A stretch of DNA of 64,000 nucleotides from an uncultured Bacteroides sp. Lineage in GTDB: Bacteria > Bacteroidota > Bacteroidia > Bacteroidales > UBA932. Positions 1-7,522 of this stretch are shown one piece after another. Both the position numbers and the translations under genes were made by a program. The DNA lies in contig CAMCGB010000007.1 in NCBI GenBank assembly GCA_945874355.1, positions 1 to 64,000 of the forward strand. Direction: 5' to 3'. Below the pieces are notes generated by a model, which worked only from the letters and a program-made list of their open reading frames with translations, ran no database searches and was not told the origin of the DNA. Each line of letters starts with the position of its first letter. Positions within the stretch are counted from its first letter, which is position 1.

Positions 1-124
1 CCTCTCTCTCGAACTGAAGCTTTGTACCGATCTTGAGGTTCTCGGATGCCTCGCATCCGTCCCAATAGCCAAAACCTGCAACGTGAAAGTTTGCCAGGTG
101 AACTCTTTTGATTTCTCTTTCCAT
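1..124 (-). CDS. HIRAN-domain protein, N-terminal part only
   Basis: Reading left on the minus strand from the ATG at 122-124 gives 41 codons that run off the window edge. The peptide has HLANFHVAGFGYWDG, then a short gap, LKIGTKLQF and ERE. This matches the start of the HIRAN domain, a small DNA-binding fold known from the HLTF/Rad5 helicases and from stand-alone bacterial proteins, which recognises DNA ends or nucleoprotein structures. The gene has its own promoter and palindromic operator at 135-188, nearly identical to the one in front of the next gene, so it belongs to the regulon of the WYL regulator at 2373-3290. The rest of the protein, and so any fused enzyme domain, lies outside the window. 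The HIRAN call rests on the motif only. Confidence 0.7.
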   Translation of the reverse strand, partial: MEREIKRVHLANFHVAGFGYWDGCEASENLKIGTKLQFERE

Positions 125-134
125 AATTCTCTTA

Positions 135-188
135 CTTTTGATTACGGTACAAAATAAATGCGAATGTGTCCCAAAACGTGGGACAGTA
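135..188 (-). promoter_or_regulatory. Promoter and palindromic operator of the HIRAN gene
   Basis: On the minus strand a near-consensus -7 box TTATTTTG (plus-strand 150-157) lies directly downstream of a perfect inverted repeat TGTCCCA-AAACG-TGGGACA at 167-185. The block 135-188 is almost the same as 2313-2366 in front of the 698-residue gene, with the same 32-base offset between block start and palindrome. The palindrome sits where a repressor would block RNA polymerase. The proposed binder is the WYL protein at 2373-3290, whose own promoter carries a one-base variant of the palindrome. Confidence 0.7.
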
Positions 189-203
189 TCAATAAATATT
201 TAG

Positions 204-2300
204 TTATTCTGTGACTATCACCTCATCGACATAATCGATCAGAGCACCATATTGCCCCCAGATTAGGTTTTCGTACTTTCGGACGTTTGGATTGATGAAC
301 CAAAGTTCATTATCCAGAGCGAAGGTCAGTTCTATGCCGTAATTGTCGACAATATGACGCAATATCTCAATAGACAGGCAAACGTGATTTTCCCGAATGC
401 ATTTACGGGCAAGTGCCTCTTTTTCTTCCGGAGAAAATGCCGCAGCTTCTGGATGGTCTTTTATAAATTGTGTCATAAACTCATCCAAAGCAGCTTTCAA
501 ATGCGATTCCGGCATTTCCTGAGTGGTACTCTTGATGTACTCCTCATCATTAGGATCAACGATTGACAGTTTGGTTATATCATCAAAATAAATTTTCTTG
601 ATGCCAAGTTTCTCTATGTTCCGATACAACTTCCATGATAGCCAACCTATATCAAAGGACTTCTCACAGAAAAGGTATAGCGGCATTTTTGACAATGTGA
701 GAACATTATCCGTGTCAACATTCTGCATTTCCATCCCCGTGCATTTCAGCAGAGAGGAAACCCATTCCTGTGACTCCGTCTCGTGACAAAATGCTATTGA
801 CGGTACAGCACCGTCTTCCAATTGCTTGAGGATTTCCTTTTGTATTGCAGTGCGCCTTTCTTCCGGACGTTTGCAGATTATGGCCTTGATAGTACCGAGA
901 GTCTCTTTATATCCGTTGATGGCTTCCTTTTGAGTGTCACCCCCAACTTTCGTGGTAATGTCTGTTATAATATCGTTGGGGCACGCTTTTATTTTCCGAT
1001 CAGAGTTCTTCAGTATATTGACGAGTCTGTCATATCCATTATCCTTTTTGATGTTGCCCCGTGTAATGTGCTGGGACATTCCTTTATGGCCTTTGGTGAT
1101 GATTCGTCCTTTTGTTTCAAGCATATTCCAAGTATCTTCACCCATTGTTTCCTTCCAGAGTTCTTCTGAACGTAGAATTAAGAATGTCTTGTCCGTCCGG
1201 GTGGCCAGATACTTGATCAGCAGTTTTGTGAATACCATTGATGGTAGATGCTTGATTTCTGCTGAATCCTTGAATTTGACCGAGTGGTACCCGATAAGCT
1301 GGAAGAATGCGATGTCTTCGTAGATGGGGTGGAGCTCTTTATTGGATGGCAAGTCGTATGCATCCATTGCAAGTTTAGCGAAGGCTTTCTCCCAATAGTG
1401 ATCTCCCTGATCTCTGGAACAAGCCGTGTGGTCATATATGCCGTATCCGTCCAGAGTCAGTGCTTTTCTCATCAGATGAATCAACTGCTCTTTCTCGGCT
1501 TCCTTCATTTCAAGACATTTGTCCTTGTTCACCTTCTCAACGTAACCGGGATTCAGAGTAAGTATAACGACTTTAGCTCTGAGCAGATTCCCGGAAAAGG
1601 GCATTGGCGGCACTCCTGTTATGAATTGGTACTTCGGTTCATTCCTTCCGTTGAATTTATGAAGAATGGGAGCATCACCAGGGTACATGCGTTGGTCTTC
1701 TTCTTTGTCAGACCATACGGTATAACCATACAGTTTATCTGCAAGCCGTTTCCATCCGTTCTTTAGTTTGAGGCTTTCCTCGTCAACTTCAATGTTCCGA
1801 AACGTTTCCTCAGAAGTGGAAATATACTTGAAGAAATCACGTTTCGCATTTGCCGAATCCTTGAAGCGAGCCGCTATATCATTGTAGTCGAAGTGAACTT
1901 CATCAAAATGGCACTCGGTCATATCATATTCGATGTCTTGCTCCCAATAGCGATAAAGGATTTCTTCGGTGAGCAGTTGAAACAGTGCCGGAAACTTCAT
2001 TCTTTCTGATAGATAGCTGGTTGCCAGACTACATTTGTCCCCGGTGCGCAGGAAATCTATGTAACCGGCAATGCTGTTCTTGGCAGTGTCTTCATAATCT
2101 CCATAAGCAGGATCTTCCAAATGCTGATTGATATCTTCAATGAAAACTGGAAGCAGGTCTGCGCCACGCTTCAAACGATAGGCTATCTCCGCAATCTTTG
2201 TATATGCATCTGCATCACGAAACTCTGTTGCGCAACTGTCAATGTATGAACGTACCGATCTTGGCAAGTTCATGTCTTCTGTGTACTTTAATGTTATCAT
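204..2300 (-). CDS. Unknown 698-residue protein with a UDG-like LNPG motif
   Basis: I chose the ATG at 2298-2300; the longer frame to 2330 begins with a TTG inside the promoter box. No signal peptide or membrane segment is visible, so it is probably cytoplasmic. Around residue 245 the strand AKVVILTLNPGY resembles motif A of the uracil-DNA glycosylase superfamily (G-x-N-P-G type). It is followed by an aromatic-rich stretch (DIAFFQLIGYH) and, near residue 415, KGHKGMSQHIT, where a UDG would carry its His motif. No clear HPSP motif is seen, so the fold is only a guess. The N-terminal 200 and C-terminal 260 residues resemble nothing I recognise. Its promoter/operator block duplicates that of the HIRAN gene, and the WYL regulator gene lies just upstream on the same strand. 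Base composition is more AT-rich than the rest of the window, suggesting transfer. Confidence 0.8.
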   Translation of the reverse strand: MITLKYTEDMNLPRSVRSYIDSCATEFRDADAYTKIAEIAYRLKRGADLLPVFIEDINQHLEDPAYGDYEDTAKNSIAGYIDFLRTGDKCSLATSYLSERMKFPALFQLLTEEILYRYWEQDIEYDMTECHFDEVHFDYNDIAARFKDSANAKRDFFKYISTSEETFRNIEVDEESLKLKNGWKRLADKLYGYTVWSDKEEDQRMYPGDAPILHKFNGRNEPKYQFITGVPPMPFSGNLLRAKVVILTLNPGYVEKVNKDKCLEMKEAEKEQLIHLMRKALTLDGYGIYDHTACSRDQGDHYWEKAFAKLAMDAYDLPSNKELHPIYEDIAFFQLIGYHSVKFKDSAEIKHLPSMVFTKLLIKYLATRTDKTFLILRSEELWKETMGEDTWNMLETKGRIITKGHKGMSQHITRGNIKKDNGYDRLVNILKNSDRKIKACPNDIITDITTKVGGDTQKEAINGYKETLGTIKAIICKRPEERRTAIQKEILKQLEDGAVPSIAFCHETESQEWVSSLLKCTGMEMQNVDTDNVLTLSKMPLYLFCEKSFDIGWLSWKLYRNIEKLGIKKIYFDDITKLSIVDPNDEEYIKSTTQEMPESHLKAALDEFMTQFIKDHPEAAAFSPEEKEALARKCIRENHVCLSIEILRHIVDNYGIELTFALDNELWFINPNVRKYENLIWGQYGALIDYVDEVIVTE

Positions 2301-2312
2301 TTTATTCTTTGG

Positions 2313-2366
2313 CTTTTGATTACGGTACAAAATAAATGTGAGAGTGTCCCAAAACGTGGGACAGTG
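2313..2366 (-). promoter_or_regulatory. Second copy of the WYL-regulon promoter/operator
   Basis: The perfect palindrome TGTCCCA-AAACG-TGGGACA at 2345-2363 stands beside a -7-like box TTATTTTG (plus-strand 2328-2335). The first 26 bases of the block are identical to 135-160, and the palindrome including its 5-base spacer is unchanged. Such conservation of spacer and promoter suggests a duplicated, co-regulated promoter rather than two independent sites. Confidence 0.75.
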
Positions 2367-2372
2367 TCATAT

Positions 2373-3290
2373 TTATAGAGAAATTTCTTCGTATAGTTTC
2401 GCGGCCTCTTCGTGCTGCCGCCTGATTTCATCGGCGAGCCATTGTGGTTCCATCACCTGAATGAGCGGGCCACGGGAGAGCAGCGGACTGAAGAAATCGG
2501 CTGTAGGCCGTATCTGCAACTCGAAGTCTGACCAATCTTCCGTTGTCTCGACTTCCTTCTGGGTATAGTGAAGAGGAAGGTCGCGCATATAGAAGACTTC
2601 CTGCCCGAATGCTCTGATGCGGATGGTCTGGAGTTCTTCTTCATCGTCACGGACTGTGCCGTAACATTCCTTGAACCAGGCGGCAGCGTCGAAGTCAGCG
2701 TCAAGCGTGAATTTGTCCGTGGTGAGACTTATGGACTTGATGCGGTCGAATGCCAGGGTCGTGTAGTGCCCGTACTTGATTGACCTTACGAGGGCATACC
2801 AGCGGCGTTTGAAGAGTTTGACGCAGTAGGGCTCCACTGTCATCTTGGAGTCTTCTTTGGCTGCGTATCTGTGGTAGATTACATCTATTCTGACGCTGTG
2901 CTTCATCGCATCGATGTATTTGTGAAGATCTTCTCCGTCTGATGGAATCGACTCAAGAAGAATCCTGTCTGCCACCGCCTTGCTTTCGGCCAGCACGGAA
3001 TTGACCGACAGAGTGGAGAGCATCCAGTTCTGGATGGATTCCTCCTTCAGAACTTCGGAATTGCCAATATAATACTTGAACCCGTCTCTTTTGTCACACT
3101 CGATGTCAATACCGAATATGTCCTGTATGGCATCCTTGTGACGGTTGAATGTGCTGCGGACCATCGGAAGTCCTTCTGACATATCAGTGTCCAGCCATTT
3201 TCGATTGATGTCTTCAAGTGTGATTTTACCGGCAAGGTTGATTGTGTTTACCAGCCAGATGTATTCCTTGAACAGGGCATAAGACTTCAT
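2373..3290 (-). CDS. WYL-domain transcriptional regulator
   Basis: A 305-residue protein read from the ATG at 3288-3290. The in-frame TTG at 3318-3320 lies inside the -7 box and is rejected. The opening MKSYALFKEYIWLVNTI is typical of Bacteroidales WYL regulators and starts a winged helix-turn-helix (about residues 1-80). The WYL domain covers about 120-205, with the signature region EPYCVKLFKRRWYALV, and a WCX-like C-terminal extension follows. WYL proteins of this layout often sense nucleic-acid ligands and control defence or DNA-repair genes, commonly as autorepressors. Here the gene has a palindrome beside its own promoter and matching palindromes beside the two downstream genes, which fits autoregulation plus control of both neighbours. 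The ligand is unknown. Confidence 0.9.
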   Translation of the reverse strand: MKSYALFKEYIWLVNTINLAGKITLEDINRKWLDTDMSEGLPMVRSTFNRHKDAIQDIFGIDIECDKRDGFKYYIGNSEVLKEESIQNWMLSTLSVNSVLAESKAVADRILLESIPSDGEDLHKYIDAMKHSVRIDVIYHRYAAKEDSKMTVEPYCVKLFKRRWYALVRSIKYGHYTTLAFDRIKSISLTTDKFTLDADFDAAAWFKECYGTVRDDEEELQTIRIRAFGQEVFYMRDLPLHYTQKEVETTEDWSDFELQIRPTADFFSPLLSRGPLIQVMEPQWLADEIRRQHEEAAKLYEEISL

Positions 3291-3317
3291 GTTTCGAGAT
3301 TTTTGCTTGGTTGACCT

Positions 3318-3353
3318 CAAAGATACAAATAAATTGTCTCACTTAGTGGGACA
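3318..3353 (-). promoter_or_regulatory. Promoter and operator of the WYL regulator
   Basis: A perfect minus-strand -7 box TATCTTTG occupies plus-strand 3318-3325. Ten bases upstream lies TGTCTCA-CTTAG-TGGGACA (3335-3353), the same palindrome as at 167-185 and 2345-2363 except for one arm base and a different spacer. The weaker site at the regulator's own gene would allow graded autorepression. Confidence 0.7.
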
Positions 3354-3434
3354 ATTTACTGATTCAAGTGGTATGGGTGTCGTTTACATCGATAGCAGAT
3401 ACTCGATCCGGCTCATGCTGTATCTTTCTGCAGA

Positions 3435-3914
3435 GTAATAATCATCTATCTTTTGATTGATGCTTTGAATGGGCCATTGTGGACCGCAGTCAATGCTACA
3501 GGCAAAATCAGGATTTATCAGATCCTGATGAGCAGCATAATCCTGTGCAATATTCCTGTTGCTATTTTATTACTATGGTTTGGCTTGGAACCGGAATTGG
3601 TCTGGGTTTCTAAAATCATCTTCAATCTGCTGGCTATGATAGTGAGATTGGCCTACTTGCGAAGAATTGTCGGCTTTCCCTGCACTAAATATATTAGTGA
3701 TGTGATACTCCCATTGCTGCTGGTTATCCTGTTTTCAATAGTTCCGCTCTCAATATTATATTTTTCACCCGTTGATATCAACACTACAATTTGTATTTTG
3801 ATTTCATTATTATATATCTTGCTTATTTCGTTTGTTTTCGGATTGAACAATCAGGAAAAGTTAAAGATAAAAGAATTGTGTCTGCAAAAATTCAATCTGT
3901 CAAGCAAGCGCTGA
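3435..3914 (+). pseudogene. C-terminal remnant of a polysaccharide flippase
   Basis: The reading frame encodes the last ~150 residues of a Wzx-like oligosaccharide flippase (MATE/MVF superfamily). It has four or five hydrophobic helices, the family-typical segment IDALNGPLWTAVNATGKIRIY, and a basic tail after FGLNNQEKLKIKE. Intact relatives are about 480 residues, so roughly two thirds of the N-terminus is missing. In-frame stop codons at 3360-3362 and 3393-3395 close the frame, and recognisable homology starts around 3435. No good start codon or ribosome binding site is present (TTG at 3453 at best). This is most likely the scar of a deletion or replacement that brought the WYL cluster next to a former polysaccharide locus. 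A translated short membrane protein cannot be excluded. Confidence 0.75.
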
Positions 3915-3927
3915 TTGTTTGCCCAAA

Positions 3928-3991
3928 GCCAAAAGTTGCGGAATAAACCGCCAAAAAGTTGCGGAATAAAAAAGCCAAAAGTTGCGGAATA
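3928..3991 (+). repeat. Three direct repeats upstream of an AAA ATPase
   Basis: The unit GCCAAAAGTTGCGGAATA occurs at 3928-3947, 3950-3970 (one extra A) and 3974-3991, i.e. about every 22-24 bases or two helical turns. The array ends 24 bases before a TATCTTTG -7 box. The regular phasing and promoter-proximal position suggest an iterated protein-binding site for the following gene. Confidence 0.75.
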
Positions 3992-4015
3992 TTCTCCGAT
4001 TTCCCTGAATTTTAA

Positions 4016-4023
4016 TATCTTTG
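4016..4023 (+). promoter_or_regulatory. -7 promoter box of the AAA ATPase gene
   Basis: TATCTTTG matches the Bacteroidota -7 consensus TAnnTTTG and lies 24 bases before the ATG at 4048. No clear -33 TTTG is seen at the usual distance; that region is occupied by the last two direct repeats, as expected for a regulated promoter. Confidence 0.6.
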
Positions 4024-4047
4024 CCAAACTAATGAATCACGTATCGT

Positions 4048-5322
4048 ATGAAGACCTACAAACATCGAATTGCTGACGAAATATTAAAGCGTAAGCTTTT
4101 GGGGAAAGGTGCTATTCTGGTACAGGGTCCCAAATGGTGCGGAAAAACTACCACTGCCAAACAGGTAGCGAAAAGTCTGCTGGATTTGGGTAACCCTACC
4201 GAGCTGACGAATGCCCTTCAGACCTTGCAGATTATCCCAATGAAGCTCCTTGATGGAACTGTTCCTCGACTTATTGATGAATGGCAAACTATTCCGGAAA
4301 TCTGGGACATGGTCCGCAATGAGGTAGACAGAAGGGGTGAAATGGGCCAGTTCATACTGACCGGCAGCAGCGTCCCTGTAGAAGAAGAAAAGCGCAAACA
4401 CAGCGGAACCGGCAGGTTCGGCTGGATTAATATGCGCCCTATGAGCCTTTGGGAGTCCGGAGAAAGCACCGGACGAGTAAGCCTTTCCGATTTGTTTGAT
4501 GGCAAAACTTTCGAACCTTTTGATTTTGCGATAGGCTCTGATGAACTAGCGTTTCTGGTTTGTCGTGGCGGCTGGCCACAATCTACCTTTATGGAAGGAG
4601 AAGTGGCTCTGGACCAGGCTAGAGATTACTATGAGGCCATTTATAAAGTAGACATCCATCGCGTGGACAACGTACGCAGAAGCAGCGAACGGACCAGGCT
4701 TCTCCTAAGGTCTTATGCTAGAAATACGGGATCAGCAACCAGTTTCAGCAAGATGAGTGAAGATATTAGGGAGAATGATAATGCATCCATCACCTATGAA
4801 ACGGTTTCTGACTATGTAGATGCGCTGAAGAAACTATTTGTATTGGAGGATATGCCGGCATGGAACCCCAATTTAAGAAGCAAGTCCGCCATACAATCAT
4901 CAGATACCAGGTACTTTATCGACCCTAGTATTGCCACAGCTGCTTTGTCACTTGGTCCAAAGGACTTGATTAATGATTTAAGAACATTCGGGTTGTTTTT
5001 CGAGTCTATGGCGGTGAGGGATTTACGCACCTATGCCGATGCGCTCAACGGGGACCTGTTCCATTATAGGGATTCATCCGGACTTGAATGTGATACTGTA
5101 TTACACAGACGAGATGGAGATTATGGACTGATTGAAATTAAACTCGGAGGAGCAGATAATATCGAAAAAGGAGCACAGACATTAAAAAGCCTGGCTGAAA
5201 AGATTGATACAGACAAGATGAAAGCACCTTCATTTTTGATGGTCCTTATTGGCGTCGGGCAATATGCGTACCGCCGTCCTGACGGAGTGTTTGTTGTTCC
5301 TCTCTCCAGTCTTAAAGACTAA
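4048..5322 (+). CDS. AAA ATPase with DUF4143-type C-terminus
   Basis: A 424-residue protein of the widespread family annotated as ATP-binding protein/DUF4143 (COG1373). Walker A is GPKWCGKT at residues 27-34. Walker B is LIDEWQ at about 76-81, followed by sensor-like FILTGSS. The C-terminal part carries CDTVLHRRDGDYGLIEIKLG, whose D...E-x-K spacing fits a PD-(D/E)XK nuclease-like fold. The cellular role of these ATPases is unresolved; they are common in accessory regions of gut Bacteroidales. The stop codon overlaps the next start (TAATG), so translation is probably coupled to the following membrane protein. Three direct repeats precede the promoter. The composition is AT-rich, as in the rest of this left-hand segment. 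Confidence 0.9.
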   Translation: MKTYKHRIADEILKRKLLGKGAILVQGPKWCGKTTTAKQVAKSLLDLGNPTELTNALQTLQIIPMKLLDGTVPRLIDEWQTIPEIWDMVRNEVDRRGEMGQFILTGSSVPVEEEKRKHSGTGRFGWINMRPMSLWESGESTGRVSLSDLFDGKTFEPFDFAIGSDELAFLVCRGGWPQSTFMEGEVALDQARDYYEAIYKVDIHRVDNVRRSSERTRLLLRSYARNTGSATSFSKMSEDIRENDNASITYETVSDYVDALKKLFVLEDMPAWNPNLRSKSAIQSSDTRYFIDPSIATAALSLGPKDLINDLRTFGLFFESMAVRDLRTYADALNGDLFHYRDSSGLECDTVLHRRDGDYGLIEIKLGGADNIEKGAQTLKSLAEKIDTDKMKAPSFLMVLIGVGQYAYRRPDGVFVVPLSSLKD

Positions 5323-5855
5323 TGTCATTTTTGCGTATAACTTACAAATTACCGGTTATGTCGACTTTTGAAATCATTTGCGCTGTACTTATTGTAGTAT
5401 TATCCATCTATCTGTTTATGGAGAAAGTAAAGAACGAAAAGGGAGAAGAGGATTTGAAGAATAAGCAAAAGCTAATTGAGGCCTCGAAAGAGCGCCTTTC
5501 ATTGTTTGATAATCATATCGCAGCATTGATTTCGCGGAACTTTGATAAAATTGACAAGTCTAATGACAGTATTGACCGCTTCGTAGCCAACCCTATAGCT
5601 TTTCTGGAGTCAAATGCCTGGTACTTTCAAGAGGCATACCCTTCATTCGTTGCTAAACTTAAAGAAAAGGGCCTGGACGATAATGAAATCGGTTACTGCT
5701 GTTTATATGCTATGGGGCTGAAAGGGAAAGAGATCAGCAAATATATTGGCAGGAAAAGTCACTTCAATGATTGCAGCAGAATACGTGCAAAGCTGGGAAT
5801 CAGCGAGCACGACACCAACCTGGGCCTATATCTGCAATCTATGGTCAAAGAATGA
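5322..5855 (+). CDS. Membrane-anchored protein with HTH-like C-terminus
   Basis: 177 residues from the ATG at 5322, which overlaps the ATPase stop; a second ATG at 5358 (MSTFEIICAV) would put the transmembrane helix right at the N-terminus and may be the true start. One helix (FEIICAVLIVVLSIYLFM) is followed by a charged, probably coiled-coil segment. The C-terminal domain has IGYCCLYAMGLKGKEISKYIG, then SRIRAKLGISEHDTNLGLYL. This pattern is the LuxR-like HTH tail found at the end of Bacteroidales TPR-containing membrane regulators, here without TPRs. It may be a membrane-tethered DNA-binding protein coupled to the ATPase; that role is inferred. Confidence 0.75.
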   Translation: MSFLRITYKLPVMSTFEIICAVLIVVLSIYLFMEKVKNEKGEEDLKNKQKLIEASKERLSLFDNHIAALISRNFDKIDKSNDSIDRFVANPIAFLESNAWYFQEAYPSFVAKLKEKGLDDNEIGYCCLYAMGLKGKEISKYIGRKSHFNDCSRIRAKLGISEHDTNLGLYLQSMVKE

Positions 5856-5975
5856 AACTTTGATGAAGGTGCACTTTTCAACATTTCGCCACATAATTTG
5901 CAACTAATTAGTATTGAGCGCACTACGACCACTATTCTAGCCATGCTAAAGTGATGGAATGAAACTTTTTTGCCG

Positions 5976-5983
5976 TACTTTTG
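5976..5983 (+). promoter_or_regulatory. -7 promoter box of the small membrane protein
   Basis: TACTTTTG is a perfect TAnnTTTG match 40 bases before the ATG at 6024. The gap 5856-5975 shows no other structure that I can support. Confidence 0.5.
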
Positions 5984-6023
5984 TGCAAAAATAATCCCAT
6001 ATAATGACTAAAAAAGATTGACT

Positions 6024-6251
6024 ATGGAGTATGTCGCTAAACGCTTACTGACTTTTTTCATTAACGCCTGCATCGGTACGGCGGTGGGAATGCTCGTAAC
6101 TCTTGCCGTCACTGACAGGTTCAACTGTGCCGAGCTATTGATGGCTCTGAAGTGGTTCGCAATCCTGATGGGGGCTTTGGGGCTTATACTTCTAATATTC
6201 TATTACCTCAGGAAACTGATTGTAAGCAGGCTCAACGGCAAGAGGGGATAA
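6024..6251 (+). CDS. Small two-helix membrane protein, function unknown
   Basis: 75 residues from the ATG at 6024 (a TTG two codons upstream is in frame but less likely). Two hydrophobic stretches, LLTFFINACIGTAVGMLVTLAV and WFAILMGALGLILLIFYYL, are followed by a basic tail, which predicts both termini in the cytoplasm. It has its own promoter box at 5976 and is followed by a hairpin at 6262. I do not recognise the family. The clear promoter, the terminator-like hairpin and the membrane topology argue for a real gene. Confidence 0.6.
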   Translation: MEYVAKRLLTFFINACIGTAVGMLVTLAVTDRFNCAELLMALKWFAILMGALGLILLIFYYLRKLIVSRLNGKRG

Positions 6252-6261
6252 AGAAAAGAGC

Positions 6262-6290
6262 CGGGAGGCGGTTCTAGAAACCGCTTCCCG
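6262..6290. terminator. Hairpin terminator between convergent genes
   Basis: A 12-pair stem (CGGGAGGCGGTT against AACCGCTTCCCG-type arms, one G-T wobble, five-base loop) lies between the plus gene ending at 6251 and the minus gene ending at 6323. On the minus strand it is followed by a T-rich CTCTTTTCTTT stretch, so it terminates the beta-helix/TonB operon best and can also act on the plus gene. Confidence 0.75.
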
Positions 6291-6322
6291 ACGTAGCTAA
6301 TAATCACAAATTATAAGTTGAC

Positions 6323-7501
6323 TTATTTCGTCCAGCCCTTGGTCCAGTCTGAGGCAGCATCCACAGCCCCGTTACCGTCTATTGTGCCTACATATCTGTC
6401 AGTGAGCGAGATAGTGTAGTTCTCCTTGTTAGTGCCGTCGGCAAGGAACTGTGCAGAAGCGTACACGCTCTCCGCTCCTTCGTCCACCTTCTCGCTGAAA
6501 ACGCTGTCCATATAGATGTGCTTCAGAACTGACTTTCCGCTTGCAAGAGCGCTGATGGTCTGGGTGGTCTCTGCTGTGATTCCGAGAGGCTTTCCGCATA
6601 TAAGCGCATTCTCAATGCTGACTTCTGTGCCGGCACGAAGCCTGATACCGCGCTTGTTGTCGCTAGAATTGTTTCCGACAAGGGTGATATACTTCAGAGT
6701 AGGATGAGCTACCGGGGTGGCGCTGAAGTCATCTCCGTTATTGTCGCACTCCATCAGGCAGTCGCAAGTCGGATCGCTCTGATATGCAACCAGATACTCT
6801 CCCTTGCCATTCCATCCTTCCGTCCAGTCAAAACTGTCGTCAGTACAATCCACAACCACGCAGTGGTCCACATTCACAGAGCCGCCGAAGAACTCTATGC
6901 CATCGTCAGAGCCCATATAGCACTCGATATACGAAATCTCGGTTCCGCTGCCGACTCCGTAGAGAGAAAGTCCGTTGGCTTCGTGCTCAGCATCAAGCTT
7001 ATAACCTGTGTACTCGAGCCTTACATACTTCAAAGAGCCGGAGTTGTCATTCTCTACATTGCCTCCATAAACGGCATTTCCAATCTCGGAAGTAAGTGAC
7101 TCCCCAGCCTTTGCGGCCTTGTTGGAGTGAGCCTTGCCACAAATGTGCAGTCCACCCCAAGCACCGGTAGTCTTGGCATCTGCAGTCAGAACAATAGGAT
7201 TCGAAGCGGTTCCTACAGCATTGATCTTTGCGCCCTGCTCGATGAGGATATAGTTTATCTCACCGTTATCGGCAGCGCTTACGGTCACACCGGGCTCAAT
7301 AGTAAGTGTAGCGGGCGCTACCACCTGAAGACTTCCCACCAGTTTATATGTCTGGCCTTGTTTGAGGGTAAGGTCAGTGGTGATACGTCCTGAAATTTCA
7401 TACTCATTTCCCTTTCCATCGTCATTGGGATTCTGCTTGTTGCAGGACACCAATCCTGCAAGAGTGGCTGCAAAGGCAGCGATAATAACAAACTTTTTCA
7501 T
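6323..7501 (-). CDS. Surface lipoprotein with right-handed beta-helix
   Basis: 392 residues with a lipoprotein signal (MKKFVIIAAFAATLAGLVSC, Cys20). After a short linker comes a region typical of parallel beta-helix proteins: TLTIEPGVTVSA, INAVGTASNPIVLTAD, WGGLHICGKA, then repeated short turns with DDGIEFFGGSVNVDHCVVVDCTDDSFDW. This family is common in Bacteroidota next to TonB-dependent receptors. Here it lies 21 bases downstream of such a receptor on the same strand, so it probably works as its surface partner, for example as a ligand-binding lid. The ligand is unknown. It ends before the bidirectional hairpin at 6262-6290. Confidence 0.8.
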   Translation of the reverse strand: MKKFVIIAAFAATLAGLVSCNKQNPNDDGKGNEYEISGRITTDLTLKQGQTYKLVGSLQVVAPATLTIEPGVTVSAADNGEINYILIEQGAKINAVGTASNPIVLTADAKTTGAWGGLHICGKAHSNKAAKAGESLTSEIGNAVYGGNVENDNSGSLKYVRLEYTGYKLDAEHEANGLSLYGVGSGTEISYIECYMGSDDGIEFFGGSVNVDHCVVVDCTDDSFDWTEGWNGKGEYLVAYQSDPTCDCLMECDNNGDDFSATPVAHPTLKYITLVGNNSSDNKRGIRLRAGTEVSIENALICGKPLGITAETTQTISALASGKSVLKHIYMDSVFSEKVDEGAESVYASAQFLADGTNKENYTISLTDRYVGTIDGNGAVDAASDWTKGWTK

Positions 7502-7522
7502 TCTTTATTGATTTAAGAAAGC

